From assembly GCA_030063045.1 (NCBI GenBank), contig JAQSEB010000002.1, positions 2,108,001-2,172,000 on the forward strand: DNA of 64,000 nucleotides, read 5' to 3'. Positions 24,057 to 37,420 of this stretch are shown piece after piece. Position numbers and translations under genes: made by a program. The notes beneath the pieces were generated by a model that saw nothing but the letters and a program-made list of their open reading frames with translations, had not been told where the DNA came from and searched no databases. Position 1 is the first letter of the stretch; each line of letters opens with the position of its first letter. The DNA is from Pratylenchus scribneri (lineage: Eukaryota > Nematoda > Chromadorea > Rhabditida > Pratylenchidae).

Positions 24057-25044
24057 TTCATAAAATGGGGAAAATAAATGTTTTTAAAAAATGGATGAAA
24101 AATTGGGGAAGAATAAAAAATATTGTGCACTTTTGTCGACTATAAATTTAAAAAAATAATATTTAATATTTTTTACATTAGAGTAGAATTTCTGATTAAT
24201 AAATATCTTACATTAATTATTTAATTATTTTTGTAAAATTATTTTTTTATTAGATTCAATTCTAATTGTAATAACTATTATGTTTAATATTTTTTGTTTG
24301 CAACATGAAAACGTAACAATGGTCAACGAATTTGAGCCCAAATCTCTAATAAGCTCTAAGTTAAAATTGCAGCTTTTCTTCCGGTTTTTGATCGAATTAT
24401 TTGCTTTATTCATTTGATCGCATTTTTGATCAAATCTCTCACATCCCACAAATTATAAAGTCAATTCTGATTTGCCAAATGAAACATAACTGCCCATGGA
24501 ATATGATCGGAAAGGCAAAATGGAAACAATGACCAAATCTTTTGGCTGATTTTTATCCGATTCTAGGATTTCCTTCGGAACACAAAGAATATAAAACAAT
24601 TGAAAGAAGGGAGGAATAGTGGACCGGATGGACACGCATCTTCCACCTAGAACTTTGAGGAATGGCTTTGGGCTTGATCAAAGCGGATTTGTGGTCAAAT
24701 GGAAACATATCCGGCTTTAAAAAGATGTTGGCTTTTTGTTTTATTTTTTTATTGTTTTTTTTTTCTGGCCATTGTTCCTTTGCGGTTCTTCTAATCTTTG
24801 TGGCTGAAGCTGATGAGCCAGCTATTTAGGCTGAATATCTTTGTGGTCGGTTTACGCATTTCTTTAATATTCAGCAGAATTTCATCCAAATAAATTTTAC
24901 TTTCTTCTGAAATTGTATTTATTTACGTATTTTACGTAGAATTTCTGTTCAATTTCCTAAAATCCATTTTCCGAATCATCTCAATTAAAATTTAAATCCA
25001 CATTGGACATTGCCCAATTTTGGGCTGAATTGGCCAAGGAAAAA

Positions 25045-27921
25045 ATGTTTTCTAGGCGGCAAAATTTCCCAACTTCTCTCAAAGCAATGTGATTTTTTTT
25101 GAATATTTTTAAAAATTAATTTCACTGTTAAAGGAATTAGCAAAATAATTGAATAAATTTAATTTTATTTCAGATCGTTAATTTCCTTTTTGTGTGCTCA
25201 AAATGCGCTGGCACAAATTGTGCCTCCTCCCCAGCCTCTTCCCACATTGCCTCCAGCCGGACCATTGCCAGCTGGCCTTGTTCCGGTGCCAGCCATTTTT
25301 TGCACATTTGGAGCACCTTGCCCACCACCTCCGCCACCACCTCCACCGCCTTCGGCACCAGGCGTTCTAGAGGTAAAACCATTTTTAAAATAGCACAAAT
25401 ATGGAATGTAAATTACTTATAAGTTATTTGTGTATTTTATTTAGATGTAGAACAAAGAACATCCACAAAGACGGGCATCTCTAAATTAGTCATAGGGTTG
25501 TTTTCTAAATTAATCATAAGAATAAGAACTTACTTAAGATAATAATTACGGATCTTGGAATAATGATGAGCGAACTAATAAAGTGCCATATTAAATATAA
25601 ATACTGTATTTGGATTTGGACATGGATAACCGTAAAGCAGAGATTGTGGGTTAATCTAAATTTGCTAAAAGCAATATTTAATATTTAATAGAAGAAATTA
25701 AAAAATAAACGGAAAGGGTAATGTTCCTGCGTCACAGAATTTTCTAGAGTAATGGACCATATATTAATCTGACATTCTCATTTTAATCTGCCACGAAAAT
25801 GGAATATGGGAAAGCAATGGAATGTAACTCCGATTCTATAAATTTTTGCATTTTTAAGAAGATGGATGTACAGTAAATTTTAATAAAATTGATTTTTTGG
25901 ACTGGCTAATAAATTATGACTTTATTGGAGATTTTTGAATTCTGGAATTATTTGTTAAAGAAGTAAGAAATCAAATTTATAGTTCACAATTTTAGGTTGA
26001 AGGCCCTCCATTGGAATTGTATTATCCACCAACGCCACCGGCACCAGCTCCACCGGTTGGCTGCCAATTTCCATCTCCCGCAGCAGCTGCTACACCCGTT
26101 CCTCCATGTGGCCAATTGCCTGCTGCCCCACAGCCATCAGGTAATTTTTAATATCAAATATTGTAATATTATTGTCTAATTTAGCACCGGTAGTCGTACA
26201 AGAAGCCCCAGGGCAGATTTATGCCCAGCCAGCAGTTCCGGCACAATATGGTGTTCCGGGTGCTGTTGCTGCGCCAGCAGGACAAGCGATGGGACCAGCA
26301 CCAGGTTTGATTTCAATAGACACAATTTATTCGGGATAATTTTTTAATGATTTGTTTTAATTGAATTAAAAATGGAAATATTTTCATTTGTTTTATTCTG
26401 ATTTATTTTAATTTATAATATATGAAAAAATTAAGTGGCAACTACTCCTCCACCAGCAGCAGTTGCGCCAGTCCCAGCAGTTCCACCAGCGGCAGTTGGT
26501 GGCCCTGTCTTAGCCAGACCAGTTGTAATTCAAATTTAATTTAATTCTAATATAATTTAATTAAATATTCATATAATGAGTTCATAATTATGAAAAAATA
26601 AAATTCTTTTCACCAATAAAATTAAAAAAATTGATAAGAAATATTGGAAAATAAAATAAATAGAAAAATGGACAAATATTCAGGCATTCGGATATGTTCG
26701 AATGTTATCTCCTGAAGTACCATTACCACCACCAATTTCTCCCGTTCCCGTGCCAATGCCCGCTTCATTTCCGACGCCATCTCCGCCACCTCCTCCTGTT
26801 GTTTATGAACCAATTCCACCGGCACCGGGTATTTTAATAATTAATTTAAATCAATAATAAAATAATTAAAAATTCTTTTAAAAAATTCAAAAATTTTTTA
26901 TTATAATTCCAGCCCCAGTGCCAGTGCCAGCTCCATTACCAGCTCCTCTGCCAGCATTTCCCGCCAGCCGAACAGCATTTTTCTTTGATTTTGGCGGAAT
27001 TGTACCTCCTCCACCTCCACCTGTTGCTCCAGTTCCACCGCCAACTCCAACTTTGGCTGCCCCAGCCCCATTGCCAGCACCCATTTATTTGGCACCTACT
27101 CCACCGCCAGTGCCTGTGCCACCTCCAATGGCTGGTGAATAATTTAAAAATTTTAAAAAATTTCAATATTAAAAATTCAGTAGCCGCAGCCCCAGTTGTG
27201 CCGGCTCCATTACGTCCTCTAACATTACAAGATTTCATCCAAGTTGTGCCCGAAACCCAATTGCCAATGCCAGCGCCAGCCATAGTTGAACCAGCCGCTC
27301 CAATTCCAGCTGGTAAATTTATTAAAAAAAATTACAAAAATTATTTAAATTTGTAATAAATTTTATTTTAGAACCAGTGGCCCCTGCTCCTATTCCACCG
27401 GCTTTATGTCCGAATAGTTGGCTTTCCATTGCGGCTGCTTCCGGCTCAGCCCTTTGTCTTCCTTCCGCATTCCCCACTGTCCCCGGAATGCCGCCTCCGG
27501 CAATTTTACCCGCCTCCGTCACATCAGTAGCCGTCGATGTGAATGGAGTGCCGATTCCTGTACCGGCTGCTCCAGTTTTGCCTCCTTCTCCACCACCAGC
27601 TTTAGTGCCATCTCCTCCACCTGTTGTGGCTGCAGCGCCTCCAATGATTGGGTCGAGGTCAGTTTTTTAATATTTTTTAATTAATTAAAATTATAAATTT
27701 TTAACTAAAAAATTATAAATTAATTTTAAAAAATTTACAGGCCAGCGCCATTGGCCTATGCCCCGGCTGTACCCGTGCCTGCCCCTGCAGTATTCCCAGC
27801 TGCCTCTCCAGCCCCATTGCCCCCAGTTTGGCTTGGCCCATACAAAAAATATGTGGCCGGAGAGAGGAAAACTGCTCAATCAAATGCGAATCAACAGCCG
27901 GCGGACCAGCGCAAGAATTAA
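25045..27921 (+). CDS. Secreted proline/alanine-rich protein
   Basis: Ten exons (25045-25088, 25174-25372, 25996-26140, 26185-26304, 26436-26524, 26684-26828, 26913-27134, 27181-27312, 27372-27657, 27741-27921), 520 residues, all in phase. A basic start (MFSRRQNF) and hydrophobic run (ISLISFLCAQNALA) form a signal peptide; cleavage before QIVPPPQP is likely. The rest is Pro/Ala/Val-rich (PxPxPAP and PPPPP runs) with a few Cys (CTFGAPC, CPNSW) and ends in a basic polar tail. Five of nine introns are phase 1, as expected if exons were duplicated. It is extensin-like in composition only. A cuticle, extracellular-matrix or gland-secreted role is possible, but no domain proves it. Confidence 0.75.
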
Positions 27922-30561
27922 TCAAATATTTTTGGCATTTTTATTTTTTGGTGTTGGGTAGAAAATCAGCATTTTTGTATAATTGATCTATATTTTTAGT
28001 CATCGAATTCATTCAATTCTTTTGGACTTAAATTGTAGTATTTTTAGTGGATAGATATTCTTAGATTTCCTTAAAAATTCCTCTCACACATTTTATGTTT
28101 CATTCAATTATTGTAAAAATTGCAATTTCCCCCCCCCCCCTCACCGGTGAAGGTGTTTCTCCCAATATTTTTATTGTAGTATTTTTTGTAGAATTTTTTA
28201 TTTTATTTGGAATAAAATTTTTCGTTCGAAGCTTTAATTATAAATTTACTCAAATTTATTTTTTATTCAATTAAAAACAATTGAATCAAATTAATAATTT
28301 TTTATGGTTAATTTTTTCAATATTTTTTCGAAATTTTTTCGAATTTTTTCATCGTATTTTTTCCGCATTTTTTTTGGGAATTTTTTGATATATTTTTTAA
28401 AAATTTTAGGAAATTTGTAATTTATAATTTAAACCAAATAAAAAAAAATATTTCATATTTTCGAATTTGAATGGCATTTTACATTTTTTCGAATGTTTTA
28501 AATCGATTATTTTACGTAAAAAATAAATATCTACCAAAAATGTTCGTCGTCCATTCTACGTGAAAATTTCCTCACTTCCACATTGCCGCCTAATCCTTTC
28601 TTCCCACATCTGCTGGCTGCCATTTATTCCTCCTCATTTTCCCCTTTTTTGCTTATTTCCGGCCTTCGCTTTTGAGCATTTTTAACGAGAACCAGGCGTT
28701 GGTTGCCCTCGAATCTTTAATGCCATATTCAGGAAAAGGAGCTTGGTCACCACATATTTTCCCACTAATTGGCAAAAGTCAGGCAAAGGAGGGGAAAGGG
28801 CACATTGGCTTCATTTCTACTTTTGGCCATTTAGTCTAATGGATTCATTCCTCTCCTTCATCTTTTGGTCTAAATTGACAAGTTTTTAAGTGAAAATGTC
28901 ATTATCAAAAAATGTTGCCATTTATAAAAAAAGAATAAATTTCAAAAATGGATAATGATTAAATAAATTAATACCAAAATTATATACATAATTTTAATCA
29001 ATTTTGTTTTTATTTTTCAAAAAAGTAAACTAATTTTTCATCGGCAAACTAACAAAGAGAAATAATACCTTTTTTCCCTCCAAAATCCAATCTCACACAC
29101 AAAGAAAGGTGCAATAAAATTTGTTTTCCCTGGGATTTGTTCAGCCCAAAATCTTCTGGCGCCATTGGGATGGGCCAATTCCTCCTCTCTTCGGCCAACT
29201 AATCCGCCGCCCAACTTTGATTCATCCAACCAATTCCTTTAATTTTCCTTTATTCCCATTGCCCTCCTAGACTTCCAAAATGGCCATTTGGCCATCTCCC
29301 CCGAGGAGAAAATGACAAATCTTCCAATCTAATGGATACATCGCTGGGCAGTTGTCACTGTTTTATGGGCTCAACCCAACCCCCCCCCCCTTCCAATGTT
29401 CATTGGCCGCCAACTCTTTTTGATTGCCTCTATGGGCTATAAACTTGTCCACCTCCTCCTTCCATTTTGGCCAATTCTTCCAATTGATAATTCAAAGGAG
29501 GCAAAGGAATTTCCCCTTTGTGAGAGGCACATACATACATTTGCCATCACTTTGTGATGGTTGTTTTGGTTCATTTGGCCGTTGTCCTTGAAGATTTCCT
29601 GTCCTTTCATTTCAAGAAACAAAGATTGAGTGAATCATCCCTTACTAACCCCAAAATAAAATTCCCAATGAGAATTTTAAAATCCTAACAAATATTAATT
29701 AAAATTTTAAATAAATTTTTATGAACATTTAAATATTTGGAAATGTTTTTTTGGCGAATTTTCCTACACTCAAAACTTTAGTACCTACACCCGCCGAATG
29801 ACCCAGGAAAATGCTCATTATATCGCAAAAAGATTGAGCAAGAATTTAAAAAATGATGTCATTTTTCTTCAAAAATTTTATGAATTTATTCATTCTATTC
29901 TCTTTTCATTTATTTTATTTTTAAATTATTTTTATTTAAATTAAATAATATTATGAAAGTTCCAATATTTTTTCTAACAAGTAAATTAAAATTAAATGTA
30001 TTTCAAAATATTTTTTGACATTTTTAACCTAACAATTTTTAATTATTTTTTTTTAAAATTAACAATAATATTTCCTAAAAAATTTCAAATATTTTTCTAA
30101 CAAATATTTCAAAAATTATTTTAAAATATATTTTGACATTTTTGAGCCCATTTCCAGAGCATAGATTTATGTTCTCTTTATTCTTGCTCTCCTTAAAAAT
30201 AATGACATCCACCCCATCCAGGTTTTGCCATTATCCAACCCACGATTTATGTTCTAATCTAAATCTAGAGGGATGGACGGATGGAATTGATTTGGTTGGA
30301 TCGAAGATCAAAGTTTGGAGTATTCGAATGGGAAATTAGGCAAAAAGTAAGGAAGTTGGCCATTCGGACCAATAAAAAATATTTTGTCCAAAGGCTAGCA
30401 GATGGTCGATGTCGTCCTTCAAGTTTTTTTAACCCTTTTTTGCAAAGAAGATAACCGAAATTTTTTTTACCATATTTCTCTCTTAATTCGCGAGTTTTTT
30501 ATTTTTATTTATTTTTTCATTAAATAATTTTTTATTGAATTAATTATATTTTTGCAGGAAA
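27922..30561. other. Intergenic region, GC-richer centre
   Basis: No supported gene in 2.6 kb. Two long C tracts occur at 28129-28140 and 29380-29390. The part 28550-29640 is richer in GC and in pyrimidines on the plus strand than its flanks; short open frames there do not connect. It may contain the promoter of the downstream transferase gene. Confidence 0.45.
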
Positions 30562-33500
30562 ATGGCCTTAAATAGTTTTGGCCAATCCAGTCCATTGATG
30601 GCATTCAGTGAAAATCGTTCACCATCAAATGGAAGTGGGCCGGATAGTGGCCGAAAAAGTAATGGCCTCAAAAGTATGCCACCAACTCCACCACAAATGT
30701 ACACAACTGATGCGCCAATGGCAAATGAGGAGTTCACAGGTGAGAGGAAAAAATTTAAAAATATTGAGAATTTTTTTATTAATTTAATAAAATATTTAAT
30801 ACAAAATGTTTTAATTATTTAAGGCACAACAACGGTGAATTCATCACCCACAAAAATTCCATTAAGTGGCAGAAGCAATGACACAAAAATGGGAATGAAT
30901 GGACGAAGCAATAATTCGAATGCAATGATCAGAAAAAAGTGAGATTTATTTAAAATATTTGTTCTAATATTCATAAAAACAAACAATTTTTGTTTCAAAT
31001 TTTCAATTAAATTAATTTAAAAAATCAATTCTTTGAATTGAATTAAAATATATTTCTCTTAAGAGGTTTGCCTTGGGTGTTATGTTCAATGGTTTGTGTG
31101 ATTTTCCTTCTTCTAATCATGATCGCATATTTGATGTTCAAAATTTATGGAAATGATCAAATCGAATATTGGAGTGTAAGCTTTAATAGATTTTGGTAAT
31201 AAATTGTGATTTTTATTTAATAATTATTATTTACCCATTAAGTGCCTTTCAAAATGATCTAAGAATTCCTTTTTAATTTGCTTTTTTAACAGAAAACGAA
31301 AAATTTATAAATTTTTAAAATAATCAACAATAAAATTTATGATAGGAAAATGAATAAAAAATAAAATTTACTTTTCATTTGATTAATATTTTAATGAGAA
31401 TAATTCTTTTTCACCAACACCTAACTTTTTTAGTCTAAATCATAAATTTTGAGCTTAGTTCCAATTTACATATATATTTATCTTGCTAAAAATGCTCTAG
31501 GTTATTGGAAATTTAAAAGTTTAATTTTTTAAATTTTAATTAATTTTATAGACCATTCCTCCATCTTCAACACCCTCGCCAATATCTTCGGCATCGCCTA
31601 TTTCTTCGTCCATCCAAAATAAATCACCTCTTTCAGCAATGACGACGACAGTACCCAAATTCACAACAATGGCCACAACAACAATTAGTCCACAAAAAGA
31701 AGAACAAAATTTGGCTCCAATTTGGCCAAAATTGGATCAGCAACACGAAAGCGTGGAAGCACGATTTTCGAAGGCAGCAATTGCCAGTGAAAATGCAATG
31801 TGCTCGGAAATTGGAAGGTAAAATAATTTTAAAATATTAAAAAAAATTTAAATTATTCAGGAATGTCCTTCTAAAAGGGGGCAATGCCATCGATGCGGCC
31901 ATATCCATTTCAATTTGCATTGGAGCATTGAATTCCCATTCTTCAGGATTGGGTGGCGGCTTCTTAATGACGTATTATCAAAGGTGAACGGAAAAAATAT
32001 TTTGCATATAAAAAAATAGATTAAATAATAAAAGAAAAATTATAAAAAATTATTACATTTAAAAATATTATTATATTTTATAAAAATTTATATTAAATTA
32101 TATTTTATATTTTATAGATTCTATGGAAAATGCTATTCAATTGATGCGCGTGAATCGGCTCCATCTCGAACGGATAAAAACATTTTTAATTCAAATCCAA
32201 AGGATGCAAAATTTGGTCAGAAATTCAAATATTTTAGAAATTATTTTTAAGAAATTATTTTTGGTCTTAGCAAATTTTTAAAAATTATTAAAAGATATTT
32301 TAAGGTTACAAATCTGTGGCCATCCCTGGCGAAATCCATGGATTTTGGACAGCATTTAAACGATTTGGAAGTGGGCGAATTGCTTGGATGGATTTGCTGA
32401 TGCCAACAGTGAATTTATTGAATGAAGGTAAAAATAAAAAAAAAAAATGTAAAATTAAATAAATAATTAAAAATTTACAGGATTTCCCGCCTCAAAATTG
32501 TTGGAAACAAATTTAAAATATTTTGAGGAAAAAATTTTAAATGGAACATACCCCGGAATGAGGTAATTTTTATTTTGTCTTATAATAAAATAATATAATT
32601 AATTTAAATTTAATTTTAAAATTATTTTTTTAAATATTTTAATAAATAATAAAATTTAAAATTCTTCAAAAAATAATTTAATTTTATTATTAATTTAAGA
32701 AATCAATATTTGAACCCCTCAACCGGCAATTTGTACAAAGAAGGCGAAATTGTTAGGAAACCAATTTTGGCTAATACCCTTCATCGATTGGCACTTAGCC
32801 ACGATCCAATCCAACTTTTTTACAGCGCAAATGGCGAAATTGCCAAGGCCATTGTGGAGGAATTCGCACCCAGTATCAAAATTTTAATTGCAAAATGAAA
32901 AAAAAAAAAATTTTAATATTTATAATTTATTCCATATTTTTAAATATAGTTTTTTTCTTCTTTAAAATAGACGGATTAATTAATCGAAAGGATTTGCATA
33001 TGTATCGAAGTGTTGTGGACGAAAATCCATTATTGAATACGGAGGCTGACCCAAAATTGATCTTTTGTGGGCCAAAACCTTCTTCGGGGTTTGCGGTCAC
33101 CCAACTCATTTTGGCCATAATGCTTAGTCAGTCATTGGGGGAATCATCGAAATTTTTGAAAATTTTATTTATAGAATTTTATCCAATGAAAAGTAATTCT
33201 ACAATTCCATGGAATTCGGATGAATTTTGGCATCGATTAATTGAGGCTGAAAAATTTGCTTATTCATTGCATGCGAAATTGGGTAAACTTAATTTTTTAT
33301 TACATTTTTTTAAAAAAGTTAATTTTAAATAATTCAATTTGGATTCATTTAAATAAAACATAAATTAAAAAAACAAAATAAAAGCAATGATATTTTTCTT
33401 AATTAATTTTAATAAGGAAAATATGATATTATCCATTTATCCCATTTATTAAAGGTGACATTAATTTTGTCAAAAATTCGGAACAATTTGCAATGGAAAT

Positions 33501-34543
33501 GACAACGGAGGAATTTGTGGAAAAAATTAGACAAAAAATTGGCCAAAAAGCATTCAATCAAAGTGAATATTTGATGGAGAAAAATGCCGAAATAGAGGTG
33601 AGAAAAAAATTATTTTAGATAATTAATAAAATTTGATGGGGATAAATTAAAAATAATTATAAAAAAAAAATAATAAATAAATAAATAAATTAAAAATTAA
33701 CCCATTAAATTTGAATTATTTAAACAAAATTTTATGTTTCTTTAAATTTTAATAAATCCAATTTGTTTTAGCCAATCAATGAGGCCGGCGGCACATCACA
33801 ATTATTGGTCATCGATGTGGATGGCAATGCTGTTTCAATGACCAATTCCATCAATAAACCGTAAATAATAATTAATTTAAAAATAAAATTCCGTTCAGTT
33901 TTGGCTCATTGATTTTATCACCTCGTCTTGGCATTGTTTGGAATAATCACATGGCCGATTTTAATTTGCCAAATTTATCCAATAATACACAAGGATTTGC
34001 GGCACAATTCTCAACAAATTTTATTGAACCGGGCAAACGTCCAATGTCCTCAATGAGTCCAATGATTGCTTATGATAGAGAGACAAAAAAGGTCAAATTT
34101 AATTTAAATATTTGAATTAATTTCCACAAATTTTAGGTGAAATTGGCAATTGGCGCCAGTGGTGGACCTAAAATTTCTTCCGCCATTGCCCAAGTTCTCA
34201 TTCAAATGCTCAGTTTTGGCCATGGCCCAAAAGAGGCAATCGATACCCGTCGAATTCACAATCAATTCACGCCAATTTCAACTGAATTTGAAGCGGAATT
34301 CCCAAAGGTAAAACAGCCATTTTTAGAAATAAAATTAATTGTTGGAAAAATATTTTTCAGGCAATTTTGGACGCCCTCCGAAATCGAGGCCAACAAATGG
34401 TCCCAATGCATTTTCCATTTTCCTATGTTCAAGCCATTATAATGGCCGATGGTGAATCGAAGGATGAAAAAGGCCCCGCGGAATTTATGATTGCCTCAAA
34501 TGATGGAAGAAGGCAAATTCACAGCCAACCAATCGGATATTAA
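30562..34543 (+). CDS. Gamma-glutamyltransferase, type II membrane form
   Basis: Fifteen exons, 786 residues, all in phase (first 30562-30739, last 34361-34543). An acceptor TTTGCAG ends four bases before the ATG, fitting trans-splicing. The enzyme cleaves gamma-glutamyl bonds, chiefly of glutathione, outside the cell. A polar cytosolic tail (1-98) precedes a signal anchor (99-121) and a Ser/Thr-rich stalk, then the conserved domain: GGNAIDAAIS, SSGLGGGFLMTY, IDARESAPS, and the autoprocessing site GGTSQL, with Thr583 as expected catalytic nucleophile. NSINKPFGS, GKRPMSSMSP and GASGGPKISS complete the small subunit. The usual Gly-Thr-Ser-His reads Gly-Thr-Ser-Gln. It is longer than the usual 570 residues because of the N-terminal tail and stalk. 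It converges on the transporter gene 247 bases away. Confidence 0.93.
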
Positions 34544-34790
34544 ATATACTGTATTGAAAATTCCCATTCCCATATTATATTCTTTTTTTTTTAAATTTTA
34601 TTTTTTAAAATATTTTTTAATTATAATCTCATTCTCATCTCAAATAATTTTTTTATTTTTTATACAATTTTAAAAATAAAATTCTTTATTTTTTAAATTT
34701 GAAATATGGATTATGGATGAATATTTTAAAAATTTTATTTTTGAAAAAAATTCAATTATTTTAAAAATTTTGTAAAAAATGAGTAGATTT

Positions 34791-36919
34791 TTATTCCAAA
34801 TTATCATTGCCAAAAATTATGCCCAAATTTGCCCTCAAGCCGGCAATTAATCCAAAAATTCCTACCCCAACCAATGCCAAATCCTCCAAAATTAACCAAA
34901 TTGCCGAATATTTTCTTCCCCCCTTCAAATGAATTGGAAGCCAAGTGAACAAATCCAACAGGGAAGGAATGACAAATGCCAAAAGCATGCCTAAATTTTT
35001 ATAATTAATTTTATTTATTTTATGGATAAAAATTCCCACCTGTGGTGACCCCAACTAAAGGAATCATTTCCTCCAAATTTGGCACAGCAATGGCAAATGT
35101 CACTTAAAAAATAATTTTAGAAAAGAATAAAAAAATATTAAATTTTTACTTGCAATTCCAACTAAGAATGCGCGGAAAAGTAGCTCAATTTTGAATTTAT
35201 TTTGCTTCAATTTTTTATTGCCACTTTTTTCCAATGAGTTTGCCAATTCAGGCCAAAGCATATCAACAATGACGTACATTTGAATGACAAAACCCAAATA
35301 AATGATCATGGTTAGGGCCAGACGAACCAATGAAAATTGGCTTAAAATGAAATAAAAATTATATTTAAATTTAATATTAATTTTAAATTAATAAATTAAT
35401 TAAAATAATAGTTAAAAGTGTCACATTTCTTTTTGCGGCAAATTTAGCGTAATACTCCCTCGCACATTTTGCCCATAGGAAATGTAGCCAAGGAATCCGG
35501 ATGAAGCATAAACCAAGGAAACAATTGTGAGGCCAACAGAAAGAATGCCAAATGGACCCAACATTTGTTTGGGCCGTTTTAGGCGATTTTCCAATGGTAA
35601 AACCTTAAATATTGAGTAAGTTAAATTATAAAAAATATGTAAAAAATATTTTTTAAATACTGAATAAAAATTACCATTGCCTGTCCCTCAAATGAATATA
35701 AAATTGAGCCGGAAGCGGCCATAATCCCATTGAAATTTGTGAAGGAAGGCAATTCCAATGAATGGCTTTCTTTTCGAATTAAATGCTAAATTAATTTTTT
35801 TAAATAAATTATTAAAATTTTTGAGAATTAATTTTATTCAAAATTAATTAAATATTTAATTAATTTTACCTGAAAAATGAAAATAAGTGAACAAATGCAC
35901 AATAAATTGCCAATTGAGGAAATGATTGCAATTGGCCTTAAATTGCGCACAAAATTGATCAAAACAAAAAGAGGAAATAAAATGAGCATCCATTCAATCA
36001 CAGTGGCTTTTGGAATATTTGGGCCAACAATGAATTCATCAAAAAACTAGGAAAAATTTTTAATTAAAATTAATTAAAAAATTAAAGAATTTTCGAAGTC
36101 AAAAGTTAATATTAATAAATAATTAAATTAAATTCACTTCTTTTATATGAACTCCACAAAAAATATAGAAAACGCTGGAAACGCCCATTTGTAGGGTCAC
36201 AATGGAAGCATTCACAAAAATTCTGGAATTTGAATATTTATTTAAAAAAAAATTCCGCATTTTTTTATACTTTGCCGCCTTTGCATATCGGCGAATTGGC
36301 CGAAAACTTGACAAAATTGCTTCCTCCGCCATATTCCCATAATTTAGGTAAGAATTGCCTTTTCTTAAAATTATTTTTTTAAATATTTTTACAAAAATCA
36401 ATAAAAAAAAATAATTTAATAAATCAATGACTTACCTATTTGACAATAAATGGGAGCATTTGACTAATTTAAGCATGCAAATACAATTTAAAAAGCCAAA
36501 AATGAAGACCAATGAGAGACCAGTCTATAAAAGACAAAATTGTTTTAAATTAATTTTAAAAAATTGAACCCAAAGGCCGGCTTGCTTGAATGCTAATGGG
36601 AGCGAAAGGCAGCCGGGACCAATCATTCCCTTTGCAAAATTAACCAATATTTCTGCATAGCTAAAAATTATAAAATAATTTTTAAATTTAAAATTTTTTA
36701 ATATTTTTAAATCTTTACAATTTTTTCTTTATTGAAATTTATTATTTTTTTTTTAATTTCCATAAAGAAAGCTCACGATAATCCATTTTCTCTTTTCCCC
36801 AATTTTTTTGGACAATTTTGCTGCTTTTCTAAATCATCTGCCGTAGATGATGTTGCTGTCGTTGTACTCATGGATTCAATTGATGGAAAGGAAATTTGTG
36901 AATTTTTCTCCAAATTCAT
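34791..36919 (-). CDS. Amino-acid transporter, AAAP/SLC36-like
   Basis: Eleven exons; the ATG at 36919 directly follows an ATTTTAAG acceptor, again fitting trans-splicing. A Ser/Thr-rich cytosolic N-terminus is followed by the family's first helix signature (LVNFAKGMIGPGCLSLPLAF), then about ten more membrane helices. Diagnostic blocks include LNYGNMAEEAI, ASGSILYSFEGQAMVLPLEN and GVTTGGMLLAFVIPSLLDL. Members of the amino acid/auxin permease family couple amino-acid uptake to protons at plasma or lysosomal membranes. Substrate cannot be read from the sequence. All junctions are in phase with GT donors. It is convergent with the gamma-glutamyltransferase gene; both relate to amino-acid handling, but co-regulation is not shown. 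Confidence 0.9.
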
Positions 36920-37420
36920 CTTAAAATAAATTAAATTAAAAAATATTCGACAAGAAAAGTCCAAAGTATCTCCGAAGAAACATATAAAAAGCAGTCAAAG
37001 TTTAAGCAAATATTTCTTATTATTCAATGAGAATTGGCTAAAAAATTGTTTAATAAAGAGAAAATTCGTCTATTTGGATGCTTTTTGGAGCCTCAAGAGT
37101 TGAAAGGAATGACGATCCGTAAAGCAAATAAATTGTAAATTGGCTGAAAAACGTGGAAAGCGCTTTTCACGTGGAATGCGATTTTTCCCTTTAGTAGTTC
37201 AAAATGGAATGGTCGGTTTCACTTTTTGGTCGTTATCTTCTTTCTTCAATTGTGATTGATTTTTATTTGCGCTTCTGCCAAATATAATAAAAAATATTTT
37301 TAATGATTATTCGGAAATTCCCAATTGGGAAAATTCCCACCAAAAATCAGCAAATGAATTTTAATAAAAAGTTTAATAAAGTTTTATATTAATCAATGAA
37401 ATTTGTTCATCAAATTTTAA
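36920..37420. other. Intergenic spacer
   Basis: Half a kilobase between the start of the transporter and the end of the next minus-strand gene. It should hold the transporter promoter. No motif stands out. Confidence 0.5.

Larger units (their letters stand above)
21228..25044. other. Intergenic region with two GC-richer islands
   Basis: No supported gene. Islands of higher GC at about 21400-21750 and 22780-23220 hold short open frames on both strands but no convincing exon chain. They may be decayed genes or regulatory DNA upstream of the Pro/Ala-rich gene. Two perfect CRE octamers lie at 23181 and 24049. Confidence 0.45.
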
